Positions 34,984-43,782 of a stretch of 64,000 nt of DNA are shown here, piece by piece. Source of the DNA: Caulobacter sp. (GTDB lineage Bacteria; Pseudomonadota; Alphaproteobacteria; Caulobacterales; Caulobacteraceae); assembly GCA_021741355.1 (NCBI GenBank), contig JAIOXZ010000017.1, positions 1 to 64,000 of the forward strand, written 5' to 3'. Below the pieces are notes generated by a model that worked only from the letters and a program-made list of their open reading frames with translations, ran no database searches and was not told the origin of the DNA. The translations under genes were made by a program, and so were the position numbers. Position 1 is the first letter of the stretch; every line of letters starts with the position of its first letter.

Positions 34984-35382
34984 ATGAGCAGACTCTACCT
35001 CGCCGGCGCGGCCATCCTCGCAACGGTGGCGCTCGCCGCCGCCACGCCATCGGTGGCCGAACAGAAGCCGAGCCCAGGGATCGATATAATTGTGCAGATA
35101 AAGGGCAGCACGGCTGTCGTCGCACTTTTAGCTTTCGCCTCAGTCGTCCACGGTGGCACGTTCGCCGGCCAGCTAGAACTCCCAGCCGGGACCTACACCG
35201 TTCGAACGGCCTGTAGCCTGCGGGTGCGCTGTCCGGCCCATCGGCTGACCAGCCTGGTGGTCAATGGCCGGTCCGTGAGCATTGCCGCCAACGGGGGAAT
35301 TTTCGTCGCCGCTGGCGATATCAACGGCGACGGCAGGGCGGACCTCACCACCATCAGCGGCACGATCAGTCTCGGTCGCTGA
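34984..35382 (+). CDS. Small secreted protein with Ca-binding-like loop
   Basis: 132 aa. Signal peptide MSRLYLAGAAILATVALAAA (cleavage near SVAEQ). Contains QLELPAGTYTVRTACSLRVR and, near the C-terminus, AAGDINGDGRADLTTISG, where DINGDGRAD matches the dockerin/EF-hand style DxNxDGxxD calcium loop. Two Cys. GGAGACC precedes ATG. Part of the exported-protein series; precise role unknown. Confidence 0.72.
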   Translation: MSRLYLAGAAILATVALAAATPSVAEQKPSPGIDIIVQIKGSTAVVALLAFASVVHGGTFAGQLELPAGTYTVRTACSLRVRCPAHRLTSLVVNGRSVSIAANGGIFVAAGDINGDGRADLTTISGTISLGR

Positions 35383-35453
35383 ACGCACACCTCATGCGGT
35401 CCCTGCTTCGGGGTCGTCCCTTCCGCCAACCCATCGCGACGAAGGATACAACC

Positions 35454-35768
35454 ATGCTGAAGACCTACGGGATCATCCTGGCCTTCGCGGCCTCGAGCCT
35501 GATCGGCGTCGAGGCGCCGGCGGCCGAGGTCGGGACGGCCCGAACCGGCCCCGACTGCACGGCGGTGTTCCGCGCGAACCAGTCAACGATCGAGACCCTC
35601 GCCGCCCAGGGCGACACCGCTGGCATCCAGGCCATCTTTGTCCAGGCCGGCTGCGCCGCGCCCAGGGTCGGCCTGCCGACGGCCCAGCCGCGCGGGGCGA
35701 AGGCGGCCAAGCCCAAGATCAAGTGCCGGTTCAAGCTGCTGCCGCCCTCACTGATCTGCACGTTCTGA
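35454..35768 (+). CDS. Small secreted basic protein
   Basis: 104 aa. Signal peptide MLKTYGIILAFAASSLIGVE (cleavage near PAAEV). Mature part is helical (CTAVFRANQSTIETLAAQGD) then basic (RGAKAAKPKIKCRFKLLPPS) with four Cys in all (DCT, AGCAA, IKCRF, LICTF). No known motif. Lies in the same orientation within the cluster, 71 bp after the preceding gene. Confidence 0.65.
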   Translation: MLKTYGIILAFAASSLIGVEAPAAEVGTARTGPDCTAVFRANQSTIETLAAQGDTAGIQAIFVQAGCAAPRVGLPTAQPRGAKAAKPKIKCRFKLLPPSLICTF

Positions 35769-35820
35769 CCCGCGACATCCGAGACCGGCGACGCTTCCGC
35801 ACAGCTGACAGGAACACCCC

Positions 35821-36522
35821 ATGAGACTGATGATCCTGACCCTGGCCTTGGCGGTCGTCGCGCTCTCCGGCGCGGCTGTCGCGCAGAACCCGGTCACCAC
35901 CGTGACGGCGCCGTCGGGTGGCATGATGCCCAGCGGCGCGCCGTTCACGGTCCAGTGGACCAGTCCGGGGCAGGGCACGATCCACATAGAACTTGTCGCG
36001 GTCGGTTCGACCAATCCCCTGGCAACTCTGGCGAGCAGCCTCCCCAATAACGGCCAGGCCCAGGTCTCTCTTCCGGCCACCATTGCGTGTGATCCTCAGC
36101 AATTCTACAAGTTGAGGGTCACAAGATACTATTCTACCAACAACAACTACTATCATTACAACATCACCGGCGAGGGGCCGTCGTTCAAGTTTACCTGCCC
36201 GATCACGGTCACCAAACAGGTGGTCAACACCACCGGCCGGCCCGTCGGTGGAACGTTCAGGATGCGGGTCCAGTGCGAGCCGGGGTCACAGACCATCGGC
36301 AACATCCTTGCTTCGGGCCAGGGCTCGTTCACGCGCAAAATCCACGTGCCGGCGGGCAGCACGGTCTGCACGGTCCAGGAAACCGGCATGCCCATGGCGC
36401 CGAGAGGCTGCAAATGGCTGACGACCTATCCCGGCGGCCAGCAGCGCCAACCCGGCGGCCCGGCGGTGGTGGTCGTCAATACGCTCCAGTGCGGACCGGT
36501 TACGCCGCCAGGGCCGCGGTGA
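35821..36522 (+). CDS. Secreted two-domain protein (KNH-like plus DUF5979-like)
   Basis: 233 aa. Signal peptide MRLMILTLALAVVALSGAAV. The first domain, VTTVTAPSGGMMPSGAPFTV then QWTSPGQGTIHIELV, resembles the Ser/Thr-rich KNH/Kre9 beta domain found in extracellular proteins. The second, ITVTKQVVNTTGRPVGGTFR…AGSTVCTVQETGMP, resembles DUF5979/SpaA-like domains, also present inside the large gene at 36696. The stretch around 36080-36170 is AT-richer than its surroundings. Confidence 0.7.
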   Translation: MRLMILTLALAVVALSGAAVAQNPVTTVTAPSGGMMPSGAPFTVQWTSPGQGTIHIELVAVGSTNPLATLASSLPNNGQAQVSLPATIACDPQQFYKLRVTRYYSTNNNYYHYNITGEGPSFKFTCPITVTKQVVNTTGRPVGGTFRMRVQCEPGSQTIGNILASGQGSFTRKIHVPAGSTVCTVQETGMPMAPRGCKWLTTYPGGQQRQPGGPAVVVVNTLQCGPVTPPGPR

Positions 36523-36563
36523 TCCCTGCCGGTCCCGGTCGTCCGGGGCGGGCGTCGGCTTCG

Positions 36564-36609
36564 ACCCCATGATCGTGGGGTGGGGACGGGGTCGTTCGGG
36601 TCCTATTAT
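36564..36609 (+). promoter_or_regulatory. Shared palindromic site, copy 3, with -10 box
   Basis: ACCCCATGATCGTGGGGT at 36564-36581, then TATTAT at 36604-36609, 22 nt further on. The palindrome overlaps where a -35 box would be, the geometry of a class II activator site. It precedes the SdrD-B-repeat gene by 114 nt. Confidence 0.6.
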
Positions 36610-36695
36610 TAACTGCGAAGGGGTGCGGCCCGGGATCGGATCCTGACGGACGCGTCTGACCAGCACGGGTTGAAGAACGGGTTCGGGGTTTGCCA

Positions 36696-39209
36696 ATGAA
36701 CGGTCGTGGACGCATCGGAACGGCGGGTCTGCTCGTCGCCCTCGGACTGCTGATTGCAGGCGCTGTCTCGGCCCAGGTCCGACCTGACCGCGACGGTCCG
36801 ACGGCGCGGCCCGCTACGCCCGTGGGCGTCCCGACGCCGAAGAAGCCCGACGTGCCGGCCCGGGGCGGCCAGGTCTGCGCGGTCACCTATGAGGACCGCA
36901 ACGCCAACGGCCGACGCGACGGCGGCGAGGGCCCGCTGGCCGGCCAGAGCTTCACCATCGCCAACGCCGCCGGCGCCCAGCTGGCCCAGGGCGCGAGCGG
37001 CGGAGACGGCCGCTTCTGCACCCCCCGCCCGCTCCCCTTCGGCGACTACCGCGTGCGCCTGCTCCCCGGCGGCGGCTGGACCAACACCGATCCGGGTGGT
37101 GCGGCGCTGAACGCGAAGTCGGTGAGCCTGCGGACAGAGGGCGCGGTCACCGTGCTGTTCGGAAGTTGCCGTGGCACGGGCTGTGCGGCCGGCAAGGGCG
37201 TCGTGGTCGGTCCTGCCCGTGATGGTCCTGCCCGTGGTGGTCCGGCGCGCGGCGGCCCCGGGTCGGGAACGTCTCAGGGCACCGGCCAGCTCTGCGTCAC
37301 GAAGTACAACGACCTGAATGCCAATGGTCAGCGAGACGCTGGAGAGCCGACTATTCCTGGCTGGACCTTTGAATTCGATGGAGCTTATAGCAACAGCATA
37401 AATATCTATATGAATACGGGTGCGAACGGGAGCGCGTGTATTGACCCGGCGGGTGGCATTCACTTGGTCATGGAGCACAACAAGCCAGGCTGGATCAACA
37501 CGGAGCCGGGCAGCGGAATGGTAGCGAATATTATTCATCACTATATATACTGGGACGGCAACGAAGATCGTGAAGTCCTCTTTGGCAACTGGAGGCCGGC
37601 GACAATAAGCTTGAAGAAGATCGTGACTTCGACGGCGCCGGGCGGCGGCTACCCCACAACGGGACTGGCGGCCGGGGGGCCGCCCGGGGGGGCGTTCCCG
37701 GTGAAGTTCAACTGCCCGCTGGCTTTGAACGGCCTGGCCAATGTGCCCGCAGGCCAGACCGTTCTGTTGAACAATATCCCCGTCGGCGCGGTCTGCACGA
37801 TCAGCGAGATCCTACCCCAGGGCAACATCCCCTTCGCCGCCTGTCCCACCGGCAGCGGCTACTGGGACCCGCCGCTGATCCCCGGCTCGCCGCTGACAGT
37901 CGCGGCCGGTACGAACAATATCACGGTCACCAACCGCTTCGTCTGCACCCCCCCGCCGCCGCCGGGCAAGGTCTGCGTCACCAAGTACAATGACCTCAAC
38001 GGCGACGGCGTGCGACAGTCGGGGGAGCCCGGGCTCACCGGCTGGAATTTCACCGTCAGGAACGCCAACGGCGTGACGGTCATGACCCTGACCTCGACCA
38101 GCGGCTACCCCGCCTGCAGCCCGTTCATCCTGCCGCCGGGAAACTATACGATCGAGGAAGTGCTTACTGGCACGGCATGGAAGAACACCGATCCCGGCGG
38201 CGGCGCCATCGAGCCCTTCACCGTGGCGGCCGGCGGGACAGCCAACGCCGTCTTCGGCAATGTGCAGCTCGGCCGGATCTGTGCGCGCAAGTACAATGAC
38301 GTCAACGGCAACGGGGCGTTCAATACTGAACCTCTGCTGGCGGGCGTTCCCTTTGAGGTGAAAGACAGCAGCGGCCTGGTTGTCCATACCGGCCTGACCG
38401 CCCCACCCGTTGGATTGTACTGTACGCCAAACACCCTGATGCCCGGCGTCTACACGGTCACCGAGATCGTGCCCGGAGGCTGGACCAACACCCAGCCCGG
38501 CGGCGCGGCGTCTGTCACCGTCACGCTCCCGGCGCCCGGCGGCGCGCCCCCCAATATCTGGTTCGGCAACCAGAAGAACCCGCTGCCGGGCGAGCTGTGC
38601 GTCGAGAAGTACAACGACCTCAACGGAGACGGCGACCAGGATCCGGGTGAAGGACCGCTGCAGGGCTGGGGTTTCACACGTAGCGGCGGCGGCATGCCGT
38701 CCCTGTCGGGCAGCACCAGCGCCAACGGCCGCTGGTGCCCCGGCACGATGCTGCCGCCGGGGACTTACACGGTGACCGAGACGACGAAATCCGGATGGAC
38801 CAGCACGGACCCGGGCGGCTCGTCGCCCGTCAAGACCGCCCTGGTCGTGACGAACGACACGACCATCGTGAAATTCGGCAACCAGCAGGACCCGCTGCCG
38901 GGCGAGATCTGCGTCCGGAAGTACAGGGATGTGAACAACAACGGCGCGTTCGACATCGGGGAGCCGCCCCTGTCTGGCTGGCAGTTCACGGTGCGCAACG
39001 CCTCGAACACGATCGTCGACGTGGGAAGCACGGGCGGCGGCGGCCAGTGGTGCACGCCGACGCTGATCCCGCCCGGGACCTATACCGTCACCGAGACACC
39101 GCAGGGGGGCTGGACCAACACGGACCCGGGTGGCTCGACGCCGGTCAAGACCGTCGTGGTCGGCTCGAACGCGGCTCCCACGGTCTGGTTCGGCAACCGC
39201 CAGCCCTGA
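36696..39209 (+). CDS. Large secreted SdrD-B-repeat protein
   Basis: 837 aa from ATG 36696. Signal peptide GTAGLLVALGLLIAGAVSAQ. Six SdrD B-like/prealbumin-like repeats open at about residues 61, 200, 427, 529, 635 and 739 with the calcium-loop signature CVTKYNDLNANGQRDAGEP or variants, and close with PGTYTVTE and GGWTNTDPGG. A DUF5979-like domain (SLKKIVTSTAPGGG…) fills about 305-415. The last four repeats recur every 102-106 residues. No sorting signal is seen. Probably a calcium-stabilised extracellular adhesin or matrix protein. Coding of the second repeat (37370-37580) is clearly AT-richer. Confidence 0.87.
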   Translation: MNGRGRIGTAGLLVALGLLIAGAVSAQVRPDRDGPTARPATPVGVPTPKKPDVPARGGQVCAVTYEDRNANGRRDGGEGPLAGQSFTIANAAGAQLAQGASGGDGRFCTPRPLPFGDYRVRLLPGGGWTNTDPGGAALNAKSVSLRTEGAVTVLFGSCRGTGCAAGKGVVVGPARDGPARGGPARGGPGSGTSQGTGQLCVTKYNDLNANGQRDAGEPTIPGWTFEFDGAYSNSINIYMNTGANGSACIDPAGGIHLVMEHNKPGWINTEPGSGMVANIIHHYIYWDGNEDREVLFGNWRPATISLKKIVTSTAPGGGYPTTGLAAGGPPGGAFPVKFNCPLALNGLANVPAGQTVLLNNIPVGAVCTISEILPQGNIPFAACPTGSGYWDPPLIPGSPLTVAAGTNNITVTNRFVCTPPPPPGKVCVTKYNDLNGDGVRQSGEPGLTGWNFTVRNANGVTVMTLTSTSGYPACSPFILPPGNYTIEEVLTGTAWKNTDPGGGAIEPFTVAAGGTANAVFGNVQLGRICARKYNDVNGNGAFNTEPLLAGVPFEVKDSSGLVVHTGLTAPPVGLYCTPNTLMPGVYTVTEIVPGGWTNTQPGGAASVTVTLPAPGGAPPNIWFGNQKNPLPGELCVEKYNDLNGDGDQDPGEGPLQGWGFTRSGGGMPSLSGSTSANGRWCPGTMLPPGTYTVTETTKSGWTSTDPGGSSPVKTALVVTNDTTIVKFGNQQDPLPGEICVRKYRDVNNNGAFDIGEPPLSGWQFTVRNASNTIVDVGSTGGGGQWCTPTLIPPGTYTVTETPQGGWTNTDPGGSTPVKTVVVGSNAAPTVWFGNRQP

Positions 39210-39387
39210 GGGGGGAGGCCCGTCCGATCGGCCGGACCGCCTCGCCGCCAGGCAGGCGACCCGCGAGGCGCTGACTCCGAAGGCCGCCAGTGGTTGCCCA
39301 TGTTCGCCGCTGATTGTGTCGAGTTGGGTGCGGGGACTCCTCGCGCCCGCCGTCATGCTATAGCCAGGTCTTTCACGGAGACGACCC

Positions 39388-39672
39388 ATGGCCCACACCC
39401 GGATCGGCGCGGCGAGCGCGGTGGCCCAGTTGCAGGGCTGGGCGGCCGCCGACGGCCGGGATGCGATCGTCAAGACCTTCACCTTCAAGGACTTCAACGC
39501 CGCGTTCGGCTTCATGACGCGCGTGGCGCTGCTGGCCGAAAAGCTCGACCACCATCCTGAGTGGTCCAACGTCTACAACCGCGTCGAGGTCCTGCTCGCG
39601 ACCCACGACGCCGACGGCGTCACGGCGCTGGACGTCAGGCTCGCGTCCTTCATGGACGAGATCTCGGGTTAG
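39388..39672 (+). CDS. phhB: Pterin-4a-carbinolamine dehydratase
   Basis: 94 aa, full length for the family. Dehydrates the 4a-carbinolamine formed by phenylalanine hydroxylase so tetrahydropterin can be recycled. The active-site [20 protein letters not shown] with the HHPEW signature is present, plus [11 protein letters not shown] at the end. It complements the tyrosine catabolism genes earlier in the window, though no phhA is seen here. Confidence 0.92.
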   Translation: MAHTRIGAASAVAQLQGWAAADGRDAIVKTFTFKDFNAAFGFMTRVALLAEKLDHHPEWSNVYNRVEVLLATHDADGVTALDVRLASFMDEISG

Positions 39673-40229
39673 GGCAGCGCCGCCCGGAACGCCTCGGGCT
39701 CCAGGCTGACGCGCCGGGGCCGCGCCCGACCGATCCAGCGGAACAGCACGGGCAGCATGGCGACGATCAGGCCCAGCTTGACCAGGATCAGCCAGGAGAG
39801 GCTGCCGGGCATCAGCAGGATCACCGTGACCAGCAGGATGAAGACCGCGGTGACTAAGATCAGCTGGCTCCAGTAGGCCGCCGCCGACGATCCGATCCGC
39901 GCCGTCGCCCGCGGGGCCAGCGCCGCGATCCGCTCGATACAGGCCAGAACAAACGGCGTGAACCGGTCTGACCGGTCCTCGAAATTGCCGATGCCGGCGA
40001 AGTGCTGGTTATCGATCGTCCAGCGTTCGCCGCTGCGCGCGCCCAGGCTGATCAGATAGCGGCCGAACTTCATGCGCGTCGGGGCGTATGCGACCCGCAC
40101 CGCCGTCACGTCCGACCAGACCAGCCGCGACGTCTCGCCGCCGGGCGCGGTTCGCACCAGGGCGTCCGGCGTGACGGTCCAGACATCTTCACCGGCGACG
40201 AAAGCATTGCTCCGTTTGGCGTATTGCAT
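39669..40229 (-). CDS. Membrane protein with N-terminal PH-like domain
   Basis: 186 aa. An N-terminal soluble beta-rich domain ([60 protein letters not shown]) resembles bacterial PH-type domains, followed by two transmembrane helices ([40 protein letters not shown]) and a short tail. Overlaps the phhB stop by 4 bp on the opposite strand. Function unknown. Confidence 0.65.
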   Translation of the reverse strand: MQYAKRSNAFVAGEDVWTVTPDALVRTAPGGETSRLVWSDVTAVRVAYAPTRMKFGRYLISLGARSGERWTIDNQHFAGIGNFEDRSDRFTPFVLACIERIAALAPRATARIGSSAAAYWSQLILVTAVFILLVTVILLMPGSLSWLILVKLGLIVAMLPVLFRWIGRARPRRVSLEPEAFRAALP

Positions 40230-40315
40230 CGCAGCGCTCCCTTGCGCCGCGAACGTTAGCGTCGGAACATCGACGAACCACCCCGCAAAGAGGGGGACGC
40301 TGCGGGGAGTTCAGA

Positions 40316-41725
40316 GTGTCAGTGGAATTTGACCCGGTCGTGGCCGGCCCCGAGACGGCGACCCCTGTCAGCCGGCCGGGCGCGGGTGAGGCGCGGATGC
40401 CGCTCTGGCGGCTGCTGGCTTTTGCGACCCCGACCATTCCGCTGGCCGCGATGCTGATGCCGGTCACGGCCTATCTGCCCAACTACTACGCCCAGGATCT
40501 CAAGGTTGATCTGGCGGACCTCGCCTGGGCTTTCATGGTGGTCCGGTTCTTCGACCTGTGGTTCGACCCGGCGCTGGGCCTGCTCATGGATCGCACCCGG
40601 TCGCGCTGGGGTCGGTTCCGGCCGTGGTTCGTCGTCGGTGCGCCGATCGCGATGCTGGCCACCTACATGCTGTTCATGGCCAAGCCGGGCATCGGCGGCG
40701 GCTATATCCTGCTCTGGCTGATCGTCGGGTTCAGCGGACAGTCGATGTCCCAGCTGGGCCACATGGCCTGGGCCTCGACGGTCGCGCCGGGCTACGACGA
40801 GCGGTCGCGGGTCTACGGCTGGTGGCAGGCCATGACGGTCGCAGGGATGATCACCATCCTGCTGATGCCGCCGATCATCAAGTTCGGATTCGGGGGCGAT
40901 TTCGCCACGGGGGTGAAGGCGATGGGCTGGTTCACCATCATCGTCCTGCCGATCGCGACCCTGCTCGCCCTGCTGTCGACCGGTGAGCCGGCGGTCAAAC
41001 CGCACCATGAAACACCGCGCCTGGGGCATCTGATCTCCATGCTCCGGCGGGGGTCGGTGCTGCGGGTGCTGGCGGCGGACATCTGCTGGGGCACGGCGCT
41101 GGCGGTCTCCGGGACGCTGCTGTTCTTCTTCTTCGACGCCGTGCGCGGCATCGAGCGCGGCATGGCCGGCCTGATGCTGATCGTCTTCTTCGTCGGCGCC
41201 CTGGCCGGGGCGCCGATCTGGCGCGTGGTCGCCCGCCGGATGGGCAAGCACCGGGCGCTGATGATCGCCGGCGTCGCCTGGGCGGCGATGCAACTGGGGG
41301 TGATGTTCGCGCCGAATGTGCTCTGGCTCGGCTTCGCGATCATGTTCCTGGCGGGCCTGCCCTATGCGTCCGGCCCGATCATGCTCAAGGCGATGATGGC
41401 CGACGTGGCCGACGAGGAGCGGCTGGAGAGCGGCGTGGACCGCACGGGGCTGCTGTTCTCCCTGCTGACGGGCTCGATCAAGATCGGCTCGATGCTGGCG
41501 GTCGGCGGCAGCCTGTTCCTGCTCAAGGAGGTCGGCTTCGTCGCCGAACTGTCGGGCGACAACAGCCCGCGGGCCCTGCTGACATTGCAGCTGATGTTCT
41601 GCCTCGGTCCGGCGCTGCTGGCGCTGCTGGCCGTCTGGTTCATCAGTGGCTACAAGCTCGACGCCGAGGCCCACGGCCACATCCGCGGCCGGCTGGACGC
41701 GCGCGACGCGGCGTCGGGCTTCTGA
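40316..41725 (+). CDS. GPH-family (MelB-like) sugar:cation symporter, MFS
   Basis: 469 aa from GTG 40316 (GGGGAG upstream). Twelve membrane segments. The glycoside-pentoside-hexuronide signature is clear in the early loop: RFFDLWFDPALGLLMDRTRS then RWGRFRPWFVVGAPIAM, with the paired Asp residues that bind the coupling cation in MelB. Sugar substrate not predictable. A second GPH-type transporter lies at 51271-52782. Confidence 0.88.
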   Translation: MSVEFDPVVAGPETATPVSRPGAGEARMPLWRLLAFATPTIPLAAMLMPVTAYLPNYYAQDLKVDLADLAWAFMVVRFFDLWFDPALGLLMDRTRSRWGRFRPWFVVGAPIAMLATYMLFMAKPGIGGGYILLWLIVGFSGQSMSQLGHMAWASTVAPGYDERSRVYGWWQAMTVAGMITILLMPPIIKFGFGGDFATGVKAMGWFTIIVLPIATLLALLSTGEPAVKPHHETPRLGHLISMLRRGSVLRVLAADICWGTALAVSGTLLFFFFDAVRGIERGMAGLMLIVFFVGALAGAPIWRVVARRMGKHRALMIAGVAWAAMQLGVMFAPNVLWLGFAIMFLAGLPYASGPIMLKAMMADVADEERLESGVDRTGLLFSLLTGSIKIGSMLAVGGSLFLLKEVGFVAELSGDNSPRALLTLQLMFCLGPALLALLAVWFISGYKLDAEAHGHIRGRLDARDAASGF

Positions 41726-41737
41726 CCTTCAAACCGG

Positions 41738-41773
41738 AAAGCCCGGCGCGCCGTAGGGACGGCGGCCGGGCTT
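41738..41773. terminator. Bidirectional terminator-like hairpin
   Basis: AAGCCCGGC … GCCGGGCTT encloses a further GCGCCGT/ACGGC pairing between two convergent genes. There is a modest A-run on one side and TT on the other. It can end both transcripts. Confidence 0.6.
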
Positions 41774-41824
41774 CGGGTCTCGCTGCGACAGGGCGGACGG
41801 CCGCGCCGTCCGCCGTTGAGGCGA

Positions 41825-42298
41825 TCAGTAGCCGATGAATTCCGAGAAGGTCGGCACGATCAGCGTCCAGGTTTCGAACGCATAGGCCATGGTCTCGGAG
41901 CTGTAGCCCTTGGCCACGTCGATGTCGTAGCGGACGTAGGGGTCCTGCTCGCCGTCGAGCGCGCAGCGGCCGAAGCGCTTGGTGTAGTTCCACTCATTGC
42001 ACTTCGCCGCGGTCAGGCCGTCGTCGAGATCGAAGCCCGCCGAAAACTGGAGACTGCTGCAGCGGCCGCCCTCGCATCCGTAGAAATAGACCCGCCAGTT
42101 CAGATCGTCGGACGAGCCCTTGATCATGGGATCGCCCTGTTCGTCGGTGGTGATCTCGGCGGTCAGACCCTTGGCCCGGATGACGGCGGCGACTTCCTGC
42201 GCGGTCACGCCAGCGGCGGGATAGGTGAAGGCGGCGGCGGGTGCGGCGGCCAGGGCCATGGCGCTGAGGGCGACCGCGGCGGCGATGATCTTCTTCAC
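41825..42298 (-). CDS. Exported YbjN-domain protein
   Basis: 157 aa from GTG 42298. Signal peptide KKIIAAAVALSAMALAAAPA with cleavage near AAAFT. The rest fits the YbjN fold: VTAQEVAAVIRAKGLTAEIT, DLNWRVYFYGCEGGRCSSLQ, WNYTKRFGRCALDGEQDPYV and DIDVAKGYSSETMAYAFETW. Periplasmic YbjN proteins of this type are common in Caulobacteraceae; function is not established. Upstream, 42365-42380 holds the palindrome ACCCCCAATAGGGGGT. Confidence 0.75.
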   Translation of the reverse strand: MKKIIAAAVALSAMALAAAPAAAFTYPAAGVTAQEVAAVIRAKGLTAEITTDEQGDPMIKGSSDDLNWRVYFYGCEGGRCSSLQFSAGFDLDDGLTAAKCNEWNYTKRFGRCALDGEQDPYVRYDIDVAKGYSSETMAYAFETWTLIVPTFSEFIGY

Positions 42299-42499
42299 GA
42301 TAGGAACTCCCCCAAGTGATACTGGTGACAATCACCATATGACGCTGGATATCAGCAACGCCTTACCCCCAATAGGGGGTCAAACCTGACGTTTTCTGTC
42401 GGCCGGGCGTTCGCGGCGCGAGCGTTATGAGGCGTCTCTCTGTCCGGAAATTCGTGGTATGCAGAGGACCTCAAGCATCACGCACGGGAGGAGACCAGA

Positions 42500-43060
42500 A
42501 TGACCCCCAAAGTCGTGTTCGCGTCGGCCGCACTGGCCATGTCTCTCGCAATCGCGGCGCCGGCCTCGGGCGCGGCGTTCGTTCTCGGCGGCGGCCTCGC
42601 GGACGCCTGTTCCCGCTTCGCGGTCCAGGGCCGGTCGGATGACGCCTCGCTCAGCACCTGCACCTATGCCCTCGAGACCGAGAACCTGGTCCGGCGCGAC
42701 CGTGCGGCCACCCTGGTCAATCGCGGGGTGATCCAGCTTCGCCGCAAGGCGTTCGTGGCCGCCAACAGCGACTTCGACACCGCCATCAGGATCAACCCGA
42801 CCATGGGCGAGGCCTTCGTCAACCGGGGCGCGGCGCTGATCGCCCAGCGTCGTTGGCAGGAAGGCCTGACCGACATCGACAAGGGCCTGGCGCTTGGCGC
42901 GGACGAGCCGGAGAAGGCCTACTTCAACCGGGCCCTGGCCAACGAGGGCCTCGACGACATGGCGGCCGCCTGGCGCGACTATAACAAGGCGCTGGAAATC
43001 GCACCCGGCTGGGAAGCGCCTCGCAAGGAACTGGCCCGCTTCACCGTCACGCCGAAATAG
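42500..43060 (+). CDS. Exported TPR protein, first of tandem pair
   Basis: 186 aa. Signal peptide (MSLAIAAPASGAAFVLGGGL) then a Cys-containing head (ACSRFAVQGRSDDASLSTCT) and three TPR units (LVNRGVIQLRRKAFVAANSD; AFVNRGAALIAQRRWQEGLT; AYFNRALANEGLDDMAAAWR). Clear paralogue of the next gene, which copies the domain order. GGAGGAGA precedes the ATG. Likely a periplasmic scaffold. Confidence 0.8.
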   Translation: MTPKVVFASAALAMSLAIAAPASGAAFVLGGGLADACSRFAVQGRSDDASLSTCTYALETENLVRRDRAATLVNRGVIQLRRKAFVAANSDFDTAIRINPTMGEAFVNRGAALIAQRRWQEGLTDIDKGLALGADEPEKAYFNRALANEGLDDMAAAWRDYNKALEIAPGWEAPRKELARFTVTPK

Positions 43061-43070
43061 GAGCGCGGCC

Positions 43071-43622
43071 ATGAACGCGCGCGTAGCCCTGGTCGCGGCC
43101 GCGGTGGCCGCGTTCGCCGCTCCCGCCGCCGCTTCGGTCATGGTGGTCGGGACCGGCCTCGCCGCCGACTGCTCGAAGGCCGCCTTCGACGGCCGCAGCG
43201 ATCGCGACGCCATCCTGCTGTGCAGCCGGTCGCTCGACGAGGAACGGCTGGTGCGGCGGGACCGCGCCGGCACCCTGGTCAATCGCGGCGTCATGCTGCT
43301 GCGCACCCGCGCCTACGGCGAGGCCCGGGTGGATTTCGACAAGGCCATCACCCTGGAGCCGACGCTCGGCGAGGCGTTCGTCAACCGCGGCGTCGCCCTG
43401 ATGGCGGACAAGAACTACGCCGGCGCGCTGGCGGAGATCGACCGGGGCCTGGCGCTCGGCGTCGATGAGCCGGCCAAGGCCTATTACAACCGTGCCCTGG
43501 TCCAGGAGTCCCTCGGCGACGCCCGCGCGGCCTACTTCGACTACCGCAGGGCCCAGGAGCTCGCCCCCGACTGGCTGCTGCCGGCGAAACAGCTGACGCG
43601 GTTCACGGTCAGCAAGCCGTAG
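43071..43622 (+). CDS. Exported TPR protein, second of tandem pair
   Basis: 183 aa, 10 bp after the first copy. Signal peptide LVAAAVAAFAAPAAASVMVV; the head DCSKAAFDGRSDRDAILLCS aligns with that of its neighbour, and the three TPR units (LVNRGVMLLRTRAYGEARVD; AFVNRGVALMADKNYAGALA; AYYNRALVQESLGDARAAYF) match one-to-one. Tandem duplication followed by divergence. AGGAG lies 8 nt before the ATG. Confidence 0.8.
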   Translation: MNARVALVAAAVAAFAAPAAASVMVVGTGLAADCSKAAFDGRSDRDAILLCSRSLDEERLVRRDRAGTLVNRGVMLLRTRAYGEARVDFDKAITLEPTLGEAFVNRGVALMADKNYAGALAEIDRGLALGVDEPAKAYYNRALVQESLGDARAAYFDYRRAQELAPDWLLPAKQLTRFTVSKP

Positions 43623-43623
43623 G

Positions 43624-43702
43624 GGGGACATGTACCGCAGGTACGTGTCCCCTAATCGAGCGGCCTTGGTTTAGGGGACACGTACCTTCGGTACATGTCC
43701 CC
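43624..43702. repeat. REP pair, GGGGACATGTACC family, copy A
   Basis: Two inverted hairpins, 43624-43652 (GGGGACATGTACC-GCA-GGTACGTGTCCCC) and 43674-43702, separated by 21 nt. It is a BIME-like unit also found at 44628-44708 and 57976-58052, with a single hairpin at 51231-51257. Confidence 0.85.
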
Positions 43703-43782
43703 GCTCTCCTCCCGGGCGAACCCCACTGGACGAACGCCCCCCGGCGCCGCAGCGTGAGCGCTGAACGGACGGAGACACGACC

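Noticed and set aside
36523..36695. The palindrome at 36564 as a simple intrinsic terminator of the preceding gene
   Set aside because: No T-run follows on the plus strand, and the same sequence stands before divergent or leading genes at 30065 and 26158, which fits a promoter site better than a terminator.
40319..41680. 453-codon minus-strand frame opposite the GPH transporter
   Set aside because: Composition is Gln/His/Arg/Asp-rich without domains; the plus strand has a full twelve-helix transporter with the GPH signature.
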